Position numbers and translations under genes: made by a program. DNA of 64,000 nt from Neoakkermansia glycaniphila (lineage in GTDB: Bacteria > Verrucomicrobiota > Verrucomicrobiia > Verrucomicrobiales > Akkermansiaceae). This document shows positions 58,905-64,000 of the stretch, piece by piece (position 1 is the stretch's first letter; each line of letters begins with the position of its first letter). The notes under the pieces are model-generated. The model searched no databases and had not been told where the DNA came from. It worked only from the letters and a program-made list of their open reading frames with translations. The stretch is from assembly GCF_001683795.1 (NCBI RefSeq), contig NZ_LIGX01000002.1, positions 186,001-250,000 of the forward strand, read 5' to 3'.

Positions 58905-58933
58905 ATCATAGGGAAAATACGGAATACCGTCAA
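58905..58933 (-). promoter_or_regulatory. Promoter of tRNA-Leu
   Basis: Minus strand: -35 TTGACG (58933-58928), 17-base spacer, -10 TATGAT (58910-58905). The leader contains the hairpin at 58877-58896. Confidence 0.65.
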
Positions 58934-58952
58934 GACTTATCCTACATCGTGC

Positions 58953-58981
58953 TTGACATTCTTTCCTTGCTGCTGCACACT
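58953..58981 (+). promoter_or_regulatory. Possible promoter of the 59033 lipoprotein
   Basis: A perfect -35 TTGACA (58953-58958) and, 17 bases on, a poor -10 CACACT (58976-58981). The start codon is 51 bases downstream. Confidence 0.35.
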
Positions 58982-59032
58982 CGCACACACCAAGAACCGG
59001 AGGTTCCATCTCCCTCATTTCATTCATTGCAT

Positions 59033-60445
59033 ATGAAAACGCGACTCATCACCTCGGCAGCGCTGGCATTATCCTTCTGCACTCTTGCTCCGTCCTGCGG
59101 CGAAAAAACATCGGATGCCTCTCCGGCACCCGCTACCGGTGACAAGCCCGCTCCTTCCGGCCCCGATGCCGCCACAGACAAGCCGGCTCCGCCCGCTGCC
59201 GACGTACCGTCGCCCGAAATCGTCCGGGCCAGCCTTCCCGAAGCATTGAAAGGCTGTACCCTTGCCGACATTACGGACATCCGCATCGTGCCGACGGGCA
59301 CGGATGCAGCAGGTACGGCTGCCGATGTCACCGTCTTGCTCAAGCTTCACGACGATCTTTACACCCGCATGCCCGCACCCGCTGAGCTGGCCCGCCTGCG
59401 CAGTTCGGTCAACCCCATCGTACAGGAAGCACTGAAACCCGATGCATGCTTCCTCCTTCTCGCCGGAGAAGAGGAAGACAAAATCCCACAGGAAGCAAAA
59501 GCCGCCTACCAGCCTGAAGAACCCGTGAAAAGCCTGATTCAGGAAATTCTAGCCCTTGCTTCACCTACCGCTTACGCCAAAACGGCCTCCGCAGGCGACA
59601 TTCTGGAATTGCGCGGCACCCTCAAGGCAAGCAAACAGGAAGACGGCGCCTGGACCGTCAGCGAAACCAGCATCGACCTCCAGCCGCTCAAGCAATTGGA
59701 CGGCACCATCGTCAAGGATCTCGTACCGCAAAACATGCTCGCTTCGAACGAAGGAGAAGGAGAAGCCCTCGCAGGACAGCTCAAGGATAAAATCGCCAAA
59801 CTTCAGGAAGCAACCACCGCACAGAACATTGCTCGCGAACAAAAAATTCTGGCACAGATAAGCCAGCAGAATGCCCTTCGCCAAGCCGAAGCCGAAGCTG
59901 CCGATAAACAGAAGGCGGAACGCGAAGCCGCCGAAAAGAAGGAAGCGGAAGCGAAGGCCGCCGCGCGCAAGGCCGAAATCGCCAAAGAACGCAAGCAATT
60001 CATCTCAGCTTTCGGTTCCGGTGAATCGTACGTCGGCGAATGGGCCTGCGGCACGCAAACCGGCAAACTCTCCCTCGTCGTCATGAGCTGCGACCCGTCG
60101 GAAAAATCCGCCCTCGTCGAAGCCACGCTTGCCGATCCCTACCTCGACGGAGCCATCATGGAACTCAAGGGCCGCGTCATCCTCGAACCCGAATCCGACG
60201 AACCCTACCGCATCCTGCTGAACATCACGGGCGGCAGCTTCGACCCCGATGCAGCCACGGCCAACATTTACCGCCGGACGGATGGCATCCTTCAACTCAA
60301 CCTGCAGGACGACGGCGCCTTGAAAGGCATCATGTCATGCCCGGACTGGGATGAAAAAGACAAGAAAATCGTCAAAGTCTTCCTCCGTTCCGAAACGGCC
60401 ATGCAAAAAGACAAGGCCGACAAAAAAAGCGGCAAGAAGAAATAA
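59033..60445 (+). CDS. Lipoprotein with long coiled coil
   Basis: A 470-aa lipoprotein with signal ending LAPSC (Cys22). After it is a Pro/Ala-rich linker (SPAPATGDKPAPSGPDAAT). Residues about 240-325 are a long Ala/Glu/Lys/Gln coiled coil (EKEAEAKAAARKAEIAKERK type), and residues about 330-450 form a beta-rich C-terminal domain (GEWACGTQTGKLSLVVMSCD). The tail is strongly basic and lysine-rich. No known family is recognised. It is probably periplasmic and anchored to a membrane, as a spacer or scaffold. It is convergent with GH89 copy 2. Confidence 0.75.
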   Translation: MKTRLITSAALALSFCTLAPSCGEKTSDASPAPATGDKPAPSGPDAATDKPAPPAADVPSPEIVRASLPEALKGCTLADITDIRIVPTGTDAAGTAADVTVLLKLHDDLYTRMPAPAELARLRSSVNPIVQEALKPDACFLLLAGEEEDKIPQEAKAAYQPEEPVKSLIQEILALASPTAYAKTASAGDILELRGTLKASKQEDGAWTVSETSIDLQPLKQLDGTIVKDLVPQNMLASNEGEGEALAGQLKDKIAKLQEATTAQNIAREQKILAQISQQNALRQAEAEAADKQKAEREAAEKKEAEAKAAARKAEIAKERKQFISAFGSGESYVGEWACGTQTGKLSLVVMSCDPSEKSALVEATLADPYLDGAIMELKGRVILEPESDEPYRILLNITGGSFDPDAATANIYRRTDGILQLNLQDDGALKGIMSCPDWDEKDKKIVKVFLRSETAMQKDKADKKSGKKK

Positions 60446-60457
60446 ATTCTTCTTGCC
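60431..60457. terminator. Hairpin spanning the lipoprotein stop codon
   Basis: GGCAAGAAGAA (60431-60441) and TTCTTCTTGCC (60447-60457) form a perfect 11-base-pair stem around ATAAA, which includes the stop TAA. A second dyad CCGGCAT-T-ATGCCGG follows at 60466-60480. No T-run is seen. Confidence 0.45.
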
Positions 60458-60511
60458 TGCCTCTCCCGGCATTATGCCGGAAAGTACGCGGCTCCAGCCG
60501 TTGTTTCTTGT

Positions 60512-63094
60512 TCAGCGAACGATCATTTCCACCTTGCCATTGGATCGGGAACCACCGTTCCCGCGCACCCTGGCTCGAATCTCACAGCCGTTGTTGGCAT
60601 TCGCCTCTGCGGGAATATCAAACGTGTACATCGATTTGAGCGACGGAGATCCGGCACAGCCTTCGTGCCTGTCCGCAGCGATCACCGCGCCGTCTCCTAC
60701 AATCTCGACATCTTTGATGTCAAGGGCATGATCACCGGACGTATAGACGAAACGCACTCCTTTCATCCTCTTCAAATCTCCCGGAGCCAGCGGCCACGAA
60801 ATTTCCTTCCAATCCGTGGATATTTCGGCCGGAGACCAGTTGCCGACCACTTCGCCCGCTGCCCCCTTGGTCAACGCATCCGGCAAGGGAACTGCTCGGT
60901 CGACCGCCGCCCTGCATGCCGCAACGACATCCTGCACCGGAGAGGCGGGACTGAGAGTCGTCGAATGCACCCATGCCTCTTCCCATGAGGGCAAATCGGG
61001 ATTGCTCCCTTCAAGACGGCCTTCCACATACCTCTCGAAACGAGGCAAATAATAATCGCGAATCAGCCCGCTCCATACCTTGGCGGCGTAATCGTTCACC
61101 GGAGGCCCCCACAGCGTCACAATGCGCCGCGCATTCTCTTCGTATGCATCCTGTGCCACCTTGGTCGAACCGTGTGAACGTGCAAGCGCAATCCAGTTTT
61201 CAAGCCGCCATGTCGGATGCCGCTCCAGCAAGCTGTCGCACTCAAGGGCCAGACGGCGAAACTCCTTCATACAGCCTCGTGCGCGCACGGCATCCTGCTC
61301 GTCGAGCGCTTCCAGCGCAGCCTTCTTGGCCTGTGCCATTCTGGCTCCCAGATAATGGGCCGTGAGCTCAATGCAATCCTGACGAAACAGCGGAGAATCC
61401 TCCAACCCCTGCGTATGCACGAACCTGGAAATACCCTTCAGGAACTCTTCATTCAGAAGCGGAGCCCACCCTCCCCGGCTGCCCGGGGCCTGCTGCCAGT
61501 TGAAATACGGATGATCGCAAAGGCTGCCGTACACCGTCTTGCGAAAAGATTGCCATGAATCGCGAATCGAATCCGGATACGCCCCGTATCTCGCCCGGCA
61601 ATAATCGGCTATCAGCGAATCGAGCGGCACAGGATGATCGCGCCATGCGGCATCGAGAAAAAGTTCCGTCACGATTCCATTGGTTTCGATCCCTTCTCCA
61701 GCCATCCCCATACCGAGCAGCTTTCCCCGATTGGCGGATTCCAGAGCCTTCACATGGCCATTCGCGTAATGCTCCAGATTGCCCGTCATCGCCCCCTTGC
61801 CGCCCATATTGGGTACCACACAGTAAATCCAGCCCTTCCCGCAGAACCCCTTGAATACATCCCAATTCATTCCATTCTTCCAGAAATCGGCATTGTAATC
61901 CGTCGCCAGATCAAGCAGCAGCATCCGGTCATCCGGCACCTTGCTCAGAAGAGCTTCCAGCGTTTCGTGGTTCCAGATATTGCGCTGGTAGCCGAACATC
62001 CAGCCCTGCATCACCCACACGGCCTCGGGATTCGCCTTGCTGAGAGAGGCATACACCTCCTCGCCGAGCTTCGCCAGAATCTCCTTGGCACGGGGATCGT
62101 CGGCCGCGACCGGAAGAGGCATCTCATTGAAGGAATCGGCACGGTGGAACGTATTACGCCCGAATTCCTTTTGCCATTCCGTCATGAAACGAGTGCCTAT
62201 CTCTTGAAACAACGGTTGATCCGGCGACAGGAAATGTGTCCGCTTGGATGGCCCGAACCCCGCATTCCACACAGGCTGGGTCAAACTCCCGGCTACTTCG
62301 GGATGTACTCGCTTCATGCCCTTCGGCACGAACCCGGAAAAGGCCGGGCACACCGGATGCATGCCGAGTGACTTCATCCTCTCAAGAATCTTGTGTTGCA
62401 GGGCCACCTGATCCGCATGCCACGCATCGGACAATGCTCCGTCGTGATTCACGATATTTCCCATACGCTGCCAGGGGAGATGGGCAGGCCCTACATAAAA
62501 CTCGTCGATCTCGGCCTGCGTCAGCCCCATCTGCCGCCAGACACGCGTCGCAATCGCTTCATTAGCCACCAGAGCAAGAGGCATATTGATGCCGTGCAAC
62601 GCCATCCAGTCGATCTCCTTCTGCCACCGCTCCCATGTCCAATACGGCATGGAATAGCCATACGTCACCTCATTGAACATATAACGATACCGGAACGGAG
62701 AAAACACCTTGCGGGCAGAAACGGCCGGAAGCGATTCGGGCCAAACCATCCGGCTGTTCTCCCAATCCGTCATCCCCATACCGTTCGCCTTGACGAAATC
62801 GTAGAAACCCCGGCACAAAGCCACGCCGCTGCTACCCCTTACCGTCAACACGCCTCCTTCGGATTTCGTCTCGAAAACATCAAGCCCGCCCTCCTGCTCC
62901 ATCGCTTCCAGCGCCAGCATCCGGGGCTTCTCGCGCAGAGCGGGTACCGCCCGCTCCATCACTGCACGCGCAGCATCCATCTCGGACTGAGGCATGCCCC
63001 ACCCCGGCACAATACACAACAGCACCATAAAGCAATAACCGAATATCAACCCGCAACGACTGCCCCTCCTGCCTGCAACACAAAACTTGACCAT
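60512..63094 (-). CDS. Secreted GH89 alpha-N-acetylglucosaminidase
   Basis: An 860-aa exported enzyme (signal within the first 35 residues, CGLIFGYCFMVLLCIVPGWG). NAGLU domains: N-terminal alpha/beta domain, TIM barrel starting FRYRYMFNEVTYGYSMPYWT then WERW, and a long helical domain. Catalytic Glu are Glu324 in HRADSFNEMPLP and Glu467 in GMGMAGEGIETN, the former in the standard NEM context. A C-terminal beta domain of about 120 residues follows (SPAEISTDWKEISWPLAPGD), probably a carbohydrate-binding or NPCBM-like module. It removes terminal alpha-GlcNAc from mucin. -10 TATATT ends 6 bases before the ATG. Confidence 0.93.
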   Translation of the reverse strand: MVKFCVAGRRGSRCGLIFGYCFMVLLCIVPGWGMPQSEMDAARAVMERAVPALREKPRMLALEAMEQEGGLDVFETKSEGGVLTVRGSSGVALCRGFYDFVKANGMGMTDWENSRMVWPESLPAVSARKVFSPFRYRYMFNEVTYGYSMPYWTWERWQKEIDWMALHGINMPLALVANEAIATRVWRQMGLTQAEIDEFYVGPAHLPWQRMGNIVNHDGALSDAWHADQVALQHKILERMKSLGMHPVCPAFSGFVPKGMKRVHPEVAGSLTQPVWNAGFGPSKRTHFLSPDQPLFQEIGTRFMTEWQKEFGRNTFHRADSFNEMPLPVAADDPRAKEILAKLGEEVYASLSKANPEAVWVMQGWMFGYQRNIWNHETLEALLSKVPDDRMLLLDLATDYNADFWKNGMNWDVFKGFCGKGWIYCVVPNMGGKGAMTGNLEHYANGHVKALESANRGKLLGMGMAGEGIETNGIVTELFLDAAWRDHPVPLDSLIADYCRARYGAYPDSIRDSWQSFRKTVYGSLCDHPYFNWQQAPGSRGGWAPLLNEEFLKGISRFVHTQGLEDSPLFRQDCIELTAHYLGARMAQAKKAALEALDEQDAVRARGCMKEFRRLALECDSLLERHPTWRLENWIALARSHGSTKVAQDAYEENARRIVTLWGPPVNDYAAKVWSGLIRDYYLPRFERYVEGRLEGSNPDLPSWEEAWVHSTTLSPASPVQDVVAACRAAVDRAVPLPDALTKGAAGEVVGNWSPAEISTDWKEISWPLAPGDLKRMKGVRFVYTSGDHALDIKDVEIVGDGAVIAADRHEGCAGSPSLKSMYTFDIPAEANANNGCEIRARVRGNGGSRSNGKVEMIVR

Positions 63095-63163
63095 ATGGCA
63101 AATATACGGCCAATCGGATGCATTTATTTCACATCACAACAAAAGTCGACAACGAAAAAACTC

Positions 63164-63898
63164 CTAAGCCTTGACTGCAGAAAGAATCAGGAAGATCGGC
63201 CGGCGCAATTCATCCGCCATCCCCGGCACCTCCCGCACGGCCTTTTCATCCGGCTGAGGCTCGGCCAACCCCTTGAGGGCAAAACCACGAGCGAGCAGGC
63301 AGCCCACATACTCCTCCACCGTGCGATGGTACTTCGTCACACTTTCACCCAGAAAACAGGCTTCGCGCCTGCCCGGCGAAAAATACCGGTCCACGGGCCA
63401 GTGCAAACGCTCTCCGCCGTGACCGTATGCCCAGTCCTGACGACCGCTTGCCGTAAAAACGGGATGCTCCACCGAAAACACGAATGCCCCGCCGGAAGAC
63501 AGGCATCGATACACACGTTCACACACAAAATCGAATGACTCCAGATAATGAAACGCCAACGAACTCACCACCACATCGAACGAATCCGGCACAAACTCGA
63601 AATCCTCGATTGCTTTGCATTCATACGCCATATTGTCAAACCCATTCCTCTCCCTCGCAACCTCCAGCATCCTCTCCGAAAGAGCGACTCCGACCACGGC
63701 GGCAGCTCCCTGCTCCGCCGCATACCGGCAATGCCAGCCGAACCCGCACCCCAGATCCAGGACGCGCTTCCCGCGGAAGTCCGGCAGCATCCTCCGCAAA
63801 ACATGCCACTCTCCCGCTCCCTCCAACCCTTGGACGGAACGCGCCATGCGGCTATACTGCTCGAAAAACGCAGGTTGATCGTACTTATTCTCCTTCAT
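63164..63898 (-). CDS. Class I SAM-dependent methyltransferase
   Basis: A 244-aa cytoplasmic methyltransferase. The SAM-binding motif is VLDLGCGFGWHCRYAAEQGA, followed by VVGVALSERML and FDVVVSSLAFHYLESFD. This is the UbiE/Methyltransf_11 type; the substrate is unknown. GGAGGAGAG before the ATG is a strong Shine-Dalgarno, unlike most genes here. The GH89 gene is 69 bases downstream and has its own start signal. The right edge of the window (63899-64000) has no assignable gene. Confidence 0.88.
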   Translation of the reverse strand: MKENKYDQPAFFEQYSRMARSVQGLEGAGEWHVLRRMLPDFRGKRVLDLGCGFGWHCRYAAEQGAAAVVGVALSERMLEVARERNGFDNMAYECKAIEDFEFVPDSFDVVVSSLAFHYLESFDFVCERVYRCLSSGGAFVFSVEHPVFTASGRQDWAYGHGGERLHWPVDRYFSPGRREACFLGESVTKYHRTVEEYVGCLLARGFALKGLAEPQPDEKAVREVPGMADELRRPIFLILSAVKA

Positions 63899-64000
63899 GA
63901 GAAAAACTCTCCTCCATCATCCAAACACGGCAGCAGGAAGAACGCAAGGCGCAATTCCCGTATGACAAAACGGTACAAATTCGCTCACTCCTCATCCATC

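Noticed and set aside
63899..64000. Possible end of another minus-strand gene at the right edge
   Set aside because: Only about 100 bases remain and stop codons interrupt two frames; nothing can be supported.

Overview
The window looks like the chromosome of a mucin-degrading verrucomicrobium of the Akkermansia lineage (inference). The base composition is GC-rich. Secreted glycosidases that strip host glycans are dense: GH2, GH29, GH33, GH36-like, two GH89 and GH95. There is a large autotransporter-type beta-strand-repeat protein ending in a PEP-CTERM sorting signal, several small lipoproteins, and LPS-assembly genes. No phage, transposon, CRISPR array or rRNA was seen.

Layout. 1-4.1 kb: a truncated endonuclease/exonuclease/phosphatase-family gene, a helical protein of unknown function, a MarR regulator with a YfiH-family protein and 5-formyl-THF cyclo-ligase, and a small secreted/membrane gene pair. 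4.3-13.1 kb: GH2 beta-galactosidase-like enzyme, gamma-carbonic anhydrase, acyltransferase-3 protein, zinc dehydrogenase, and a secreted helical-toroid protein. 13.1-16.2 kb (minus strand): hydrolase, two NlpE-like proteins, rubrerythrin, thiE. 16.6-25.1 kb: PEP-CTERM repeat protein, menB, membrane protein, lipoprotein, a fused lipid A acyltransferase/GT9, membrane protein. 25.1-29.5 kb: phosphatase, secreted protein, tRNA-Met, paralogous lipoprotein pair, YhcH. 29.6-37.0 kb: GH89, a channel-like membrane protein, and a minus-strand esterase-GH95 operon. 37.1-41.9 kb: DUF418 protein, overlapping trmB-tgt-yajC, lipoprotein and EF-hand protein. 41.9-46.3 kb: divergent GH36-like and GH29 genes. 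46.4-50.3 kb: short PgpH-like HD protein, ybeY, tRNA-Arg, two membrane proteins. 50.4-55.7 kb: M42 peptidase, then an alpha/beta hydrolase-OmpA-HAD operon. 55.7-64 kb: pdxA, GH33 sialidase, GH108-like lysozyme, tRNA-Leu, coiled-coil lipoprotein, second GH89, methyltransferase.

How the parts fit: the sialidase, fucosidases, galactosidases and alpha-N-acetylglucosaminidases together could strip the non-reducing ends of mucin O-glycans. YhcH and the two-domain esterase are plausible accessory activities for sialic acid and O-acetyl groups. The sugar genes are dispersed singly or in pairs and no SusC/D pair is visible.

The main observations beyond annotation are these. (1) Many genes have a -35/-10 promoter placed so that transcription would begin at or within a few bases of the start codon, so leaderless mRNA may be common. 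(2) The Tgt enzyme appears to have lost all four zinc ligands. (3) YbeY lacks its third His. (4) An LpxL-like acyltransferase is fused to a GT9 glycosyltransferase. (5) A discoidin domain is inserted inside the first domain of the GH2 enzyme. (6) Several inverted repeats overlap promoters and look like operators. All family calls come from reading motifs; no database search was run.
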